A stretch of DNA of 64,000 nucleotides, taken from NCBI RefSeq assembly GCF_001514305.1, contig NZ_KQ949096.1:104337-168336 (forward strand), in the 5' to 3' direction. The translations under genes were made by a program, and so were the position numbers. Source of the stretch: Streptomyces dysideae (GTDB taxonomy: Bacteria; Actinomycetota; Actinomycetes; Streptomycetales; Streptomycetaceae). Below the pieces are notes generated by a model, which saw only the letters and a list, made by a program, of their open reading frames with translations, searched no databases and was not told the DNA's origin. Positions 19,285-27,475 of this stretch are shown piece after piece (the first letter of the stretch is position 1; each line of letters starts with the position of its first letter).

Positions 19285-21737
19285 ACCGGCCCCGCCACCA
19301 CCGACACCGTCTTCGCCAGCGACACGCCCGAACCGTCGCGGCGCGGGTCCATCTCGGGCAGCTCGGCCGGTGTGCCGTTCTTCTGCGCGGCGCGGGCCGG
19401 GACGGCGCCCGCCCAGGCCAGGGACAGACAGTCCTCGCCCTTCAGGAACCGCTGGCAGCGCACACCGCCGGTGGCCCGGCCCTTGCGCGGGTACTGGTCG
19501 AGCGGGGTCAGCTTGGCCGTCGTCTGGACGGAGTCGTCCAGGGTGCCGCGCGAGCCCGCGACCGTGAACACCACCGCGTCCGCAGCCGGGTCGACCGCCG
19601 TGAAGGAGATGACCTTGGCGCCCTCGGTGAGCTTGATGCCCGCCATGCCGCCGGCCGGCCGGCCCTGCGGGCGGACCTGCGCGGCCTGGTAGCGCAGCAG
19701 CTGCGCGTCGTCCGTGATGAAGACCAGGTCCTCCTCGCCGGTGCGCAGCTCGACCGCGCCGACGATCCGGTCGCCGTCCTTGAGCGTGATGACCTCCAAC
19801 TCGTCCTTGTTGGACGGGTAGTCGGGCACCACTCGCTTGACCACGCCCTGTTCCGTGCCGAGCGCCAGGCCCGGGGACGACTCGTCGAGCGTGGTCAGAC
19901 AGACCACCGTCTCGCCGTCGTCCAAGGAGAGGAACTCCGACAGCGGGGCGCCGCCCGAGAGGTTCGGCGCCGCCGCCGTCTCCGGGAGCTGGGGCAGGTC
20001 GACGACGTTGATCCGCAGCAGGCGGCCTGCCGAGGTCACCGCGCCCACCTCGCCGCGGGCCGTGGCCGGCACCGCCGATACGATCACGTCGTGTTTGGCG
20101 CGCTTGCCGTCCGCGTCCTCCGCGAACGGCTCGCCGTTGGCCGTACGGGCCAGCAGACCGGTCGAGGACAGCAGCACCCGGCACGGATCGTCCGCCACCT
20201 GCAGCGGTACGGCGGCGGCCGTGGAGCCCGCCGACTCCAGCAGGACCGTACGCCGCTCGGTGCCGAACTTCTTGGCCACCGCGGCCAGTTCGGAGGAGAC
20301 CAGCTTGCGCAGCTCCGAGTCCGACTCGAGGATCCGGGTCAGCTCGGCGATCTCCGCGTTCAGCCGGTCCTTCTCCGACTCCAGCTCGATGCGGTCGTAC
20401 TTGGTGAGGCGGCGCAGCGGGGTGTCCAGGATGTACTGCGTCTGGATCTCCGACAGCGAGAAGCGCTCCATCAGGCGCTCCTTGGCCTGCGCGGAGTTCT
20501 CGCTGGACCGGATCAGACGGATGACCTCGTCGATGTCCAGCAGTGCCGTGAGCAGGCCCTCGACCAGGTGGAGGCGGTCGCGGCGCTTGCTGCGGCGGAA
20601 CTCGCTGCGGCGCCGTACGACCTCGAAGCGGTGGTCGAGGTAGACCTCCAGGAGCTCCTTGAGGCCGAGCGTGAGGGGCTGGCCGTCGACCAGGGCGACG
20701 TTGTTGATGCCGAAGGACTCCTCCATCGGCGTCAGCTTGTAGAGCTGCTCCAGGACCGCCTCCGGCACGAAGCCGTTCTTGATCTCGATGACCAGGCGCA
20801 GGCCGTGCTCGCGGTCGGTGAGGTCCTTGACGTCGGCGATGCCCTGCAGCCTCTTCGAGCCGACCAGGTCCTTGATCTTGGCGATCACCTTCTCCGGGCC
20901 GACCGTGAAGGGCAGCTCGGTGATGACGATGCCCTTGCGGCGGGCCGTCACGTTCTCCACCGACACCGTCGCGCGGATCTTGAAGGTGCCGCGGCCCGTC
21001 TCGTAGGCGTCCCGGATGCCGGTGAGGCCGACGATCCGGCCGCCGGTGGGCAGGTCGGGGCCCGGGACGTGCCGCATCAGGGCGTCCAGATCCGCGTTCG
21101 GGTAGCGGATCAGGTGGCGGGCGGCCGCGATGACCTCGGCGAGGTTGTGCGGCGGCATGTTGGTGGCCATGCCGACCGCGATGCCCGACGAGCCGTTCAC
21201 CAGGAGGTTCGGGAAGGCGGCGGGCAGGGCGACGGGCTCCTGCTCCTGGCCGTCGTAGTTCGGCGCGAAGTCGACCGTGTCCTCTTCGATCGACTCCGTC
21301 ATCAGGCTCGCGGCCTGGGCGGCCCGGCACTCGGTGTACCGCATGGCGGCCGGCGGGTCGTCGTTGCCCAGCGAGCCGAAGTTGCCGTGGCCGTCGACCA
21401 GGGGGACCCGCATCGAGAAGGGCTGGGCCATGCGCACCAGGGCGTCGTAGATCGACGCGTCGCCGTGCGGGTGCAACTTACCCATGACCTCGCCGACGAC
21501 GCGGGCGCACTTCACATAGCCGCGGTCGGGGCGCAGGCCCATCTCGTTCATCTGGTAGACGATGCGACGGTGCACCGGCTTGAGGCCGTCGCGGGCGTCC
21601 GGCAGGGCTCGGGAGTAGATGACCGAGTACGCGTACTCGAGGAAGGAGCCCTGCATCTCGTCGACGACGTCGATGTCGAGGATTCTCTCCTCGTACGAGT
21701 CGTCGGGCGGCGGGGTCTTCGTGCTGCGGCGGGCCAT
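19281..21737 (-). CDS. parC: DNA topoisomerase IV subunit A
   Basis: An 818-residue breakage-reunion subunit of topoisomerase IV, partner of ParE. The catalytic Tyr134 lies in AAMRYTECR. The winged-helix region is HPHGDASIYDALVRMAQPFS, and the quinolone-contact positions are Ala94 and Asp98. A long coiled-coil tower follows, then a C-terminal beta-pinwheel with GyrA-box-like repeats. ATG 21737 is preceded by AAGGAG. Genome annotations often name it gyrA. The pairing with parE, rather than a gyrB/gyrA operon near the origin, supports the topoisomerase IV call. Confidence 0.92.
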   Translation of the reverse strand: MARRSTKTPPPDDSYEERILDIDVVDEMQGSFLEYAYSVIYSRALPDARDGLKPVHRRIVYQMNEMGLRPDRGYVKCARVVGEVMGKLHPHGDASIYDALVRMAQPFSMRVPLVDGHGNFGSLGNDDPPAAMRYTECRAAQAASLMTESIEEDTVDFAPNYDGQEQEPVALPAAFPNLLVNGSSGIAVGMATNMPPHNLAEVIAAARHLIRYPNADLDALMRHVPGPDLPTGGRIVGLTGIRDAYETGRGTFKIRATVSVENVTARRKGIVITELPFTVGPEKVIAKIKDLVGSKRLQGIADVKDLTDREHGLRLVIEIKNGFVPEAVLEQLYKLTPMEESFGINNVALVDGQPLTLGLKELLEVYLDHRFEVVRRRSEFRRSKRRDRLHLVEGLLTALLDIDEVIRLIRSSENSAQAKERLMERFSLSEIQTQYILDTPLRRLTKYDRIELESEKDRLNAEIAELTRILESDSELRKLVSSELAAVAKKFGTERRTVLLESAGSTAAAVPLQVADDPCRVLLSSTGLLARTANGEPFAEDADGKRAKHDVIVSAVPATARGEVGAVTSAGRLLRINVVDLPQLPETAAAPNLSGGAPLSEFLSLDDGETVVCLTTLDESSPGLALGTEQGVVKRVVPDYPSNKDELEVITLKDGDRIVGAVELRTGEEDLVFITDDAQLLRYQAAQVRPQGRPAGGMAGIKLTEGAKVISFTAVDPAADAVVFTVAGSRGTLDDSVQTTAKLTPLDQYPRKGRATGGVRCQRFLKGEDCLSLAWAGAVPARAAQKNGTPAELPEMDPRRDGSGVSLAKTVSVVAGPV

Positions 21738-22005
21738 CGCTGCCGGCTCCTTGCTGAAGCTGTTGACGGGATCTGACGCGGACCATTGTGGACCGCGGCA
21801 CTGACAACGCGGACCAGGACCCGTGGTCGGCCGCCGGCCCGGCGCACCAGGCGCCTCCCCCGCGGTTGAGCGCAGGCTACGCGATCTCGCTCTGGGCGTA
21901 CGTCGTCCGGGAACTTCGCCGACCCTCCGCGCGCTTGCATACAGTGGCAGGACCGGCAGGATTTCCGCAGTTTCAACCGAAGATTCCGTGATTGAAGGGA
22001 CGTAC

Positions 22006-23409
22006 ATGCCCATGGGTCACACGGCCACAGCCCAGGCAGGCTCCGGCGGCCTGACAGCGACCGAGCACCGCCTGGCCAACGGCCTGCGCGTGGTGCTCTC
22101 CGAGGACCGCTTGACCCCGGTCGCGGCGGTGTGCCTCTGGTACGACGTCGGCTCGCGCCACGAAGTCAAGGGGCGTACCGGCCTGGCTCACCTTTTCGAG
22201 CACCTGATGTTCCAGGGCTCCGCCCAGGTCAAGGGCAACGGCCACTTCGAACTCGTCCAGGGCGCGGGCGGCTCGCTCAACGGCACGACCAGCTTCGAGC
22301 GGACCAACTACTTCGAGACCATGCCCACCCACCAGCTGGAGCTCGCCCTCTGGCTGGAGGCCGACCGCATGGGCTCCCTGCTCGCCGCCCTCGACGACGA
22401 GTCGATGGAGAACCAGCGGGACGTGGTGAAGAACGAGCGCCGGCAGCGCTACGACAACGTCCCCTACGGCACGGCGTTCGAGAAGCTGACCGCCCTTGCC
22501 TACCCGCAGGGCCACCCCTACCACCACACGCCGATCGGCTCGATGGCAGACCTGGACGCGGCCACGCTGGAGGACGCGCGCGCGTTCTTCCGCACGTACT
22601 ACGCGCCGAACAACGCCGTCCTGTCGGTCGTCGGCGACATCGACCCGGATCAGACCCTCGCCTGGATCGAGAAGTACTTCGGCTCCATCCCCGGCCACGA
22701 CGGCAAGGCCGCCCCGCGCGACGGCTCGCTGCCCGACGTCATCGGCGAGCAGCTGCGCGAGGTCGTCGAGGAGGAGGTCCCGGCCCGCGCCCTGATGGCC
22801 GCCTACCGGCTCCCGCACGACGGCACACGCGCGTGCGACGCGGCCGACCTGGCGCTCACGGTCCTGGGCGGCGGCGAGTCGTCCCGGCTCTACAACCGGC
22901 TCGTACGCCGCGACCGTACGGCCGTGGCGGCCGGGTTCGGCCTGCTGCGGCTGGCCGGCGCGCCCTCCCTGGGCTGGCTGGACGTGAAGACCTCCGGCGA
23001 CGTCGAGGTGCCGGTCATCGAGGCCGCCATCGACGAGGAGCTCGCCCGGTTCGCCGAGGAGGGCCCCACCGCCGAGGAGATGGAGCGCGCCCAGGCCCAG
23101 TTGGAGCGCGAGTGGCTGGACCGGCTCGGCACGGTCGCCGGCCGCGCCGACGAACTGTGCCGCTACGCCGTCCTGTTCGGCGACCCGCAGCTCGCCCTGA
23201 CCGCCGTACAGCGCGTGCTGGAGGTCACGGCCGAGGAGGTCCAGGAGGTCGCCAAGGCCCGCCTGCGCCCCGACAACCGCGCCGTGCTCGTCTACGAGCC
23301 GGTCTCCCTCGAGGCCGCGAAGCACACCGAGGACGCGGATCCGCCCGAAGACCCGGAGGCCGAGGCCACCGTGGAAGCCACCGACGAGAACGAGGAGGCG
23401 GCCAAGTGA
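22006..23409 (+). CDS. M16 family zinc metallopeptidase (catalytic subunit)
   Basis: A 467-residue peptidase of the pitrilysin/MPP class. The inverted zinc motif HLFEH is at residues 62-66, within LAHLFEHLMFQGS. GSLNGTTSFERTNYFETMP follows, with the distal zinc ligand expected in ENQRDVVKNERRQ. No signal peptide, so it is probably cytoplasmic. The stop overlaps the start of a second M16 gene (GTGA), as in the two-subunit heterodimeric M16B peptidases. GAAGGGA precedes the ATG at 22006; ATG 22012 and GTG 21988 are possible alternatives. Substrates are unknown. Confidence 0.9.
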   Translation: MPMGHTATAQAGSGGLTATEHRLANGLRVVLSEDRLTPVAAVCLWYDVGSRHEVKGRTGLAHLFEHLMFQGSAQVKGNGHFELVQGAGGSLNGTTSFERTNYFETMPTHQLELALWLEADRMGSLLAALDDESMENQRDVVKNERRQRYDNVPYGTAFEKLTALAYPQGHPYHHTPIGSMADLDAATLEDARAFFRTYYAPNNAVLSVVGDIDPDQTLAWIEKYFGSIPGHDGKAAPRDGSLPDVIGEQLREVVEEEVPARALMAAYRLPHDGTRACDAADLALTVLGGGESSRLYNRLVRRDRTAVAAGFGLLRLAGAPSLGWLDVKTSGDVEVPVIEAAIDEELARFAEEGPTAEEMERAQAQLEREWLDRLGTVAGRADELCRYAVLFGDPQLALTAVQRVLEVTAEEVQEVAKARLRPDNRAVLVYEPVSLEAAKHTEDADPPEDPEAEATVEATDENEEAAK

Positions 23410-24794
23410 CCGAGCTCGCCACCATGGAGTTCCACCCCCAGCCCCAGGCGGGCGAGTCCCGGCCGTGGGCCTTCCCGGCCCCCGAGCGCGGCACCCAGGA
23501 CAACGGCCTGACCGTCCTGCGCTGCCATCGCCCCGGCCAACAGGTCGTCGCCGTCGAGGTTCTCCTGGACGCGCCCCTGGAGGCCGAACCGGCCGGCTTC
23601 GACGGCGTCGCCACGATCATGGCGCGGGCCTTCTCCGAGGGCACCGACAAGCACTCCGCCGAGGACTTCGCCGCCGAGCTGGAGCGCTGCGGCGCCACCC
23701 TCGACGCGCACGCCGACCACCCCGGCGTACGGCTGAGCCTCGAGGTCCCGGCCTCCCGCCTTGCCAAGGCGCTCGCCCTGCTCGCCGACGCCCTCAGGGC
23801 ACCCGCGTTCGCCGACAGCGAGGTCGAGCGGCTGGTCCGCAACCGCCTTGACGAGATCCCGCACGAGCTGGCCAGCCCGTCCCGCCGGGCCGCCAAGGAG
23901 CTCTCCAAGGAGCTGTTCCCGGCGAGCGCGCGCATGTCACGTCCGCGCCAGGGCACCGAGGAGACGGTCGCCAAGATCGACTCGGCGGCCGTACGGACCT
24001 TCTACGAGAAGCACGTCCGGCCCGCCACGGCCACCGCCGTGGTCGTCGGCGACCTCACCGGCATCGACCTGGACGCGCTGCTCGGCGACACCCTCGGCGC
24101 CTGGACCGGCTCCCTGGCCCAGCCCCGTCCGGTGCCCCCGGTGACCGCCGACGACACCGGCCGGGTCGTCATCGTGGACCGCCCCGGTGCCGTCCAGACG
24201 CAGCTGCTGATCGGCCGGGTCGGTGCGGACCGGCACGACCGCGTGTGGCCCGCCCAGGTGCTCGGCACGTACTGCCTCGGCGGCACCCTCACCTCCCGCC
24301 TGGACCGGGTCCTGCGCGAGGAGAAGGGCTACACCTACGGTGTGCGGGCGTTCGGCCAGGTCCTGCGCTCCGCACCGGACGGCACGGGCGCCGCGATGCT
24401 CGCCATCAGCGGCTCCGTCGACACCCCCAACACCGGTCCCGCCCTGCTGGACCTGTGGACGGTGCTGCGCACCCTCGCCGCGGAGGGGCTCACCGACGAG
24501 GAGCGCGACGTCGCCGTGCAGAACCTCGTAGGGGTGGCGCCGCTGAAGTACGAGACCGCCGCGGCCGTGGCGAGCACCCTGGCCGACCAGGTCGAGCAGC
24601 ACCTGCCCGACGACTACCAGGCCACGCTGTACCGCCAGCTCGCCGCGACCGGCACCGTGGAGGCCACCGCGGCGGCCGTCAGCGCCTTCCCGGTGAACCG
24701 TCTGGTGACCGTCCTCGTCGGTGACGCGGCGCAGATCAAGGAGCCCGTCGAGACCCTCGGCATCGGCGAAGTCACCGTCGTGGCGGCCGAGTAG
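23406..24794 (+). CDS. M16 family peptidase-like subunit lacking the zinc motif
   Basis: A 462-residue homologue of the preceding protein. At the position of HxxEH it reads TIMARAFSEGTDKHS, so the zinc ligands are missing and it should be non-catalytic. The C-terminal half keeps the Arg/Tyr-type segment REEKGYTYGVRAFGQVL, which in such heterodimers is the feature contributed by the non-catalytic partner. It is co-translated with the catalytic subunit, so the pair most likely forms a 1:1 heterodimer. A terminator follows 17 bp after the stop. Confidence 0.9.
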   Translation: MTELATMEFHPQPQAGESRPWAFPAPERGTQDNGLTVLRCHRPGQQVVAVEVLLDAPLEAEPAGFDGVATIMARAFSEGTDKHSAEDFAAELERCGATLDAHADHPGVRLSLEVPASRLAKALALLADALRAPAFADSEVERLVRNRLDEIPHELASPSRRAAKELSKELFPASARMSRPRQGTEETVAKIDSAAVRTFYEKHVRPATATAVVVGDLTGIDLDALLGDTLGAWTGSLAQPRPVPPVTADDTGRVVIVDRPGAVQTQLLIGRVGADRHDRVWPAQVLGTYCLGGTLTSRLDRVLREEKGYTYGVRAFGQVLRSAPDGTGAAMLAISGSVDTPNTGPALLDLWTVLRTLAAEGLTDEERDVAVQNLVGVAPLKYETAAAVASTLADQVEQHLPDDYQATLYRQLAATGTVEATAAAVSAFPVNRLVTVLVGDAAQIKEPVETLGIGEVTVVAAE

Positions 24795-24811
24795 CGGCAC
24801 GCGCGCGTAGA

Positions 24812-24841
24812 GGCCCTGGTGACCGGAGCGTCACCAGGGCC
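24812..24841 (+). terminator. Terminator after the M16 operon
   Basis: Perfect 12-bp stem GGCCCTGGTGAC/GTCACCAGGGCC with a 6-base loop, followed by CCCCTTATG. Confidence 0.8.
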
Positions 24842-24995
24842 CCCCTTATGTCCGGATTGGGGGAGAGGTTGCCTGTCTGCCCTGTGGCATGCGCTACAAA
24901 AGCCGCGATCCGTTTGGGGATTGAAAGATGTCCCGCTTAGCGTCTTCCGGGCTGTCCGTCAGGCACTGCGCCGCAGCCGCGGCACCGGACAGCCA

Positions 24996-25135
24996 TCGCC
25001 GAGTCCCCGTACGGCGCGAGCCAGGGGAGCCGGGGACCCACACGTCCCTGGGGTGAATCGGACGCCCGCGCGCACCGCGAGGGGGTCCGTAGGAGACCTT
25101 CCTGCTCCGAACCCGTCAGCTAACCCGGTAGGCGA
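24996..25135 (+). ncRNA. c-di-AMP riboswitch (ydaO/yuaA type)
   Basis: The leader contains the conserved blocks of the ydaO aptamer in order: GGGGAGCCGGGGACCCA (25024-25040), GGGGTGAATCGG, AGGAGACCTTCCTGCTCCGA (25091-25110) and CCGTCAGCTAACCCGGTAGGC. The closing stem pairs TCGCC (24996-25000) with GGCGA (25131-25135). A further hairpin (GGCTGTCCG 24950-24958 with CGGACAGCC 24986-24994) lies just upstream. In Actinobacteria this class controls cell-wall hydrolases and usually switches them off when c-di-AMP is high. The downstream gene here is an M23 hydrolase, which fits. Confidence 0.92.
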
Positions 25136-25161
25136 GAAGGAAGGAAAGGACCAGCCACTCC

Positions 25162-25914
25162 ATGGCGTTCACCCGCGCCACCGGGAAGCACCGCCGTCCC
25201 AGCCGGATGCATCGCACCACCGTCCGTGCGGCGGGCGTCGCCACGCTCGCCACCACCGGCGTCATCGGCACCCTCGCCGCCCCGGCGCTCGCCGCCGAAC
25301 CCGCCGCCGAGCAGAGCGGCCTCATCCCCGTCCTCTCCATCGGAGACTCGGTCGCCGACCAGATCGACGCCCAGGCAGCCGCTCAGGAGCAGGCGGCCGC
25401 CCAGAACAAGGCCGAGGAGGCCGCCCGCAAGAAGGCGGCCGAGGAGGCCAAGAAGGAGCGCGAGGCCAAGGAGCGCGCCGCCCGCGAGGCCGAGCGCAAG
25501 CGCCTCCTCGCCTACGTCGCCCCGATCTCCGGCTCGTACGTCTCGACGAGCTACAAGGCCGGCGGCGCCGTCTGGTCCTCCGGCAGCCACACCGGCATCG
25601 ACTTCCACGCCGCCAGCGGCACCTCCGTCCACGCGGTCGGCTCCGGCACGGTCGTCGAGGCCGGCTGGGCCGGGGCGTACGGCAACCAGATCGTGATCAG
25701 GATGAACGACGGCACGTACACCCAGTACGGCCACCTGTCGTCCATCGGCGTCTCGGTGGGTCAGACCGTCACCCCGGGCCGGCAGATCGGCCTCTCCGGC
25801 GCCACCGGCAACGTCACCGGCGCGCACCTGCACTTCGAGGCCCGCACGACGGCGGAGTACGGCTCGGACATCGACCCCCTCGCCTACCTCCGCTCGCACG
25901 GCGTGAACGTCTGA
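25162..25914 (+). CDS. Secreted M23-family cell-wall endopeptidase
   Basis: A 250-residue secreted peptidoglycan hydrolase. It has a twin-basic start and a long signal peptide ending about ALAAEPA (residue 44). A highly charged Ala/Glu/Lys coiled coil spans residues 70-115 (AEEAARKKAAEEAKKEREAK). A LytM/peptidase_M23 domain then carries the zinc ligands HTGIDFHA and GAHLHFEAR. It would cleave peptide cross-links during growth or germination. AAGGAAAGGA lies 15-20 bases upstream of ATG 25162, right after the c-di-AMP riboswitch, so expression should respond to c-di-AMP and osmotic state. Confidence 0.92.
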   Translation: MAFTRATGKHRRPSRMHRTTVRAAGVATLATTGVIGTLAAPALAAEPAAEQSGLIPVLSIGDSVADQIDAQAAAQEQAAAQNKAEEAARKKAAEEAKKEREAKERAAREAERKRLLAYVAPISGSYVSTSYKAGGAVWSSGSHTGIDFHAASGTSVHAVGSGTVVEAGWAGAYGNQIVIRMNDGTYTQYGHLSSIGVSVGQTVTPGRQIGLSGATGNVTGAHLHFEARTTAEYGSDIDPLAYLRSHGVNV

Positions 25915-25936
25915 CGGCAGACGGCCCTCCGTCCCG

Positions 25937-25963
25937 AAGCCCCGGCTCCCCGAGCCGGGGCTT
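25937..25963 (+). terminator. Terminator after the M23 gene
   Basis: Perfect 12-bp stem AAGCCCCGGCTC/GAGCCGGGGCTT with a CCC loop, 22 bp after the stop. Confidence 0.85.
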
Positions 25964-26102
25964 TCGGCGTTTCCGGTGCCCGGCTGTCCAAAAAATATCC
26001 ATGGATTCCGGCCTGCCATCGGAAATTCCGGTTCTTTGCAATAGAGTCACTGAACACACGTCAGGCGTCGACGTTTCACGGGGATTAAAGCGGAGGTCGG
26101 TC

Positions 26103-26798
26103 ATGCGTATTCCGGCGCACTCGGTATGCACCGCGATCCGGGACGACATCGTCGCCGGTGTCTACGAGCGCGGCAGCCGGCTCACCGAGGAACTGCTGGC
26201 GCGTCGCTACGGCGTCTCGCGCGTCCCCGTCCGGGAGGCCCTGCGCACCCTGGAGGCCGAGGGCTTCGTGGTGACCCGGCGGCACGCGGGCGCGTGCGTC
26301 GCGGAACCCACCGAGCAGGAGGCCTCCGACCTGCTGGAGATGCGCACCCTGCTGGAGCCGCTCGGCGCCTTCCGGGCCGCCCAGCGGCGCACCGAGGCCC
26401 ATCTGAAGGTCCTGCGCGGCCTGGTCCGGCTGGGCCAGGAGCGGGCCAGGCGGGGCAACAGCGAGGACCTGCGCTCCCTGGGCGGCTGGTTCCACGAGAC
26501 CCTCGCCCAGGCCTCTGGCAGCCAGGCGCTGACGTCGACGCTGACCCAGCTGCGCCACAAGATCGCCTGGATGTACGCCGTGGAGGCGCCGGTCAACCCC
26601 GCGGAGTCCTGGGCGGAGCACGGCGCCATCGTGGACGCCGTGGCGCGCGGCGACGGCGAGCGCGCGCGGACGATCACCACGCTGCACACCGAGCGCTCGA
26701 CCGCCGTGCACCGGCTGCGGTTCGCCAACGGCACGGAGCGGGCCGACCGTGTGAGGAACTCGCAACATCCCGTAAACATGTCGGGCCTGCGGCATTAA
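26103..26798 (+). CDS. GntR-family transcriptional regulator (FCD type)
   Basis: A 231-residue regulator. The N-terminal winged helix is RLTEELLARRYGVSRVPVRE then ALRTLEAEGFVVTRRHAGAC. The all-helical C-terminal ligand domain is of FadR/FCD type: DLLEMRTLLEPLGAFRAAQR, WFHETLAQASGSQAL, and His residues in EHGAIVDAVARGD that often bind a metal or carboxylate ligand. Start ATG at 26103 with GGAGG 6 bases upstream. It is convergent with ptsH across a terminator. The ligand and targets are unknown. Confidence 0.88.
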   Translation: MRIPAHSVCTAIRDDIVAGVYERGSRLTEELLARRYGVSRVPVREALRTLEAEGFVVTRRHAGACVAEPTEQEASDLLEMRTLLEPLGAFRAAQRRTEAHLKVLRGLVRLGQERARRGNSEDLRSLGGWFHETLAQASGSQALTSTLTQLRHKIAWMYAVEAPVNPAESWAEHGAIVDAVARGDGERARTITTLHTERSTAVHRLRFANGTERADRVRNSQHPVNMSGLRH

Positions 26799-26870
26799 CA
26801 CGAGCGCCGTATACAAAGAGGTAAGAATTCCAGGGGGGATTATTTCTGCTGCCCGCAAAAGAGAAATATG

Positions 26871-26902
26871 AAGGGCTCGCCCGATAATTCGGACGAGCCC
26901 TT
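26871..26902. terminator. Terminator between convergent gntR and ptsH
   Basis: Stem AAGGGCTCG-C-CCGA with TCGG-A-CGAGCCCTT around a TAAT loop, with one internal mismatch. It sits about midway between the two convergent stops. Confidence 0.75.
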
Positions 26903-27016
26903 CGGTGGTGCGGGAGACGTCTTTGAAGCGACGAAAGCCGCAACCATCAATTGAGGAACCCCGATGGCGCGCAACCACGTCCGCGAGAGCGGCGCCGGCT
27001 TAGGCGCAAGGGGGGG

Positions 27017-27298
27017 TCAGACGGTCTCGGGAAGCTCCTCGAGACCCTCGGAGACCAGCTTCGCCAGACGGTCGAGGGCGATGTCCGCACCCTCGGCCTC
27101 GGAGACGAGGACGATCTCCTCGCCGCCCTGGGCGCCCAGACCCAGAACGGCCAGCATGGAGGCCGCGTTGACGGGGTTGCCCCCGGCCTTGGCGATCGTC
27201 ACCGGGACGCCTGTGGCCGTGGCGGCTCGGACGAAGATGGAGGCGGGGCGGGCGTGGAGGCCCTCGGCCCAGCCGACGTTGACGCGGCGCTCAGCCAT
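27017..27298 (-). CDS. ptsH: Phosphocarrier protein HPr of the PTS
   Basis: A 93-residue HPr that carries phosphate from enzyme I to sugar-specific EIIA domains. The phospho-accepting His15 lies in GLHARPASIF. Ser47 in NAASMLAVL is the site aligned with the regulatory serine of Firmicutes HPr. The length is typical. A DasR-like operator (27324-27339) lies 26-41 bp upstream, so it is probably controlled by the N-acetylglucosamine regulator DasR. It is divergent from the acetyltransferase/acyl-CoA synthetase fusion gene. Confidence 0.95.
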   Translation of the reverse strand: MAERRVNVGWAEGLHARPASIFVRAATATGVPVTIAKAGGNPVNAASMLAVLGLGAQGGEEIVLVSEAEGADIALDRLAKLVSEGLEELPETV

Positions 27299-27323
27299 GT
27301 GATGCTGCCCTTCAGTTTCTCAG

Positions 27324-27339
27324 GGTTGTCTAGACCAGT
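27324..27339. promoter_or_regulatory. DasR-responsive element (dre) upstream of ptsH
   Basis: GGTTGTCTAGACCAGT matches the dre consensus ACTGGTCTAGACCAGT at 13 of 16 positions, with the central GTCTAGACCAGT intact. It sits in the ptsH promoter region. Control of general PTS genes by DasR is established in Streptomyces coelicolor. Confidence 0.75.
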
Positions 27340-27475
27340 GTTCCATACGTGAAGCGTGCCCGGAACGGTCCTGTGTCCCGTCCCGTGTGGTCGTCGGGCC
27401 GCGGCCTCGGCCCGACTTCCGTCCTCCAGAGACTGCCTCGCGCCGTTGTCGGACGCGAGCCGTACTCTGGGCCCC

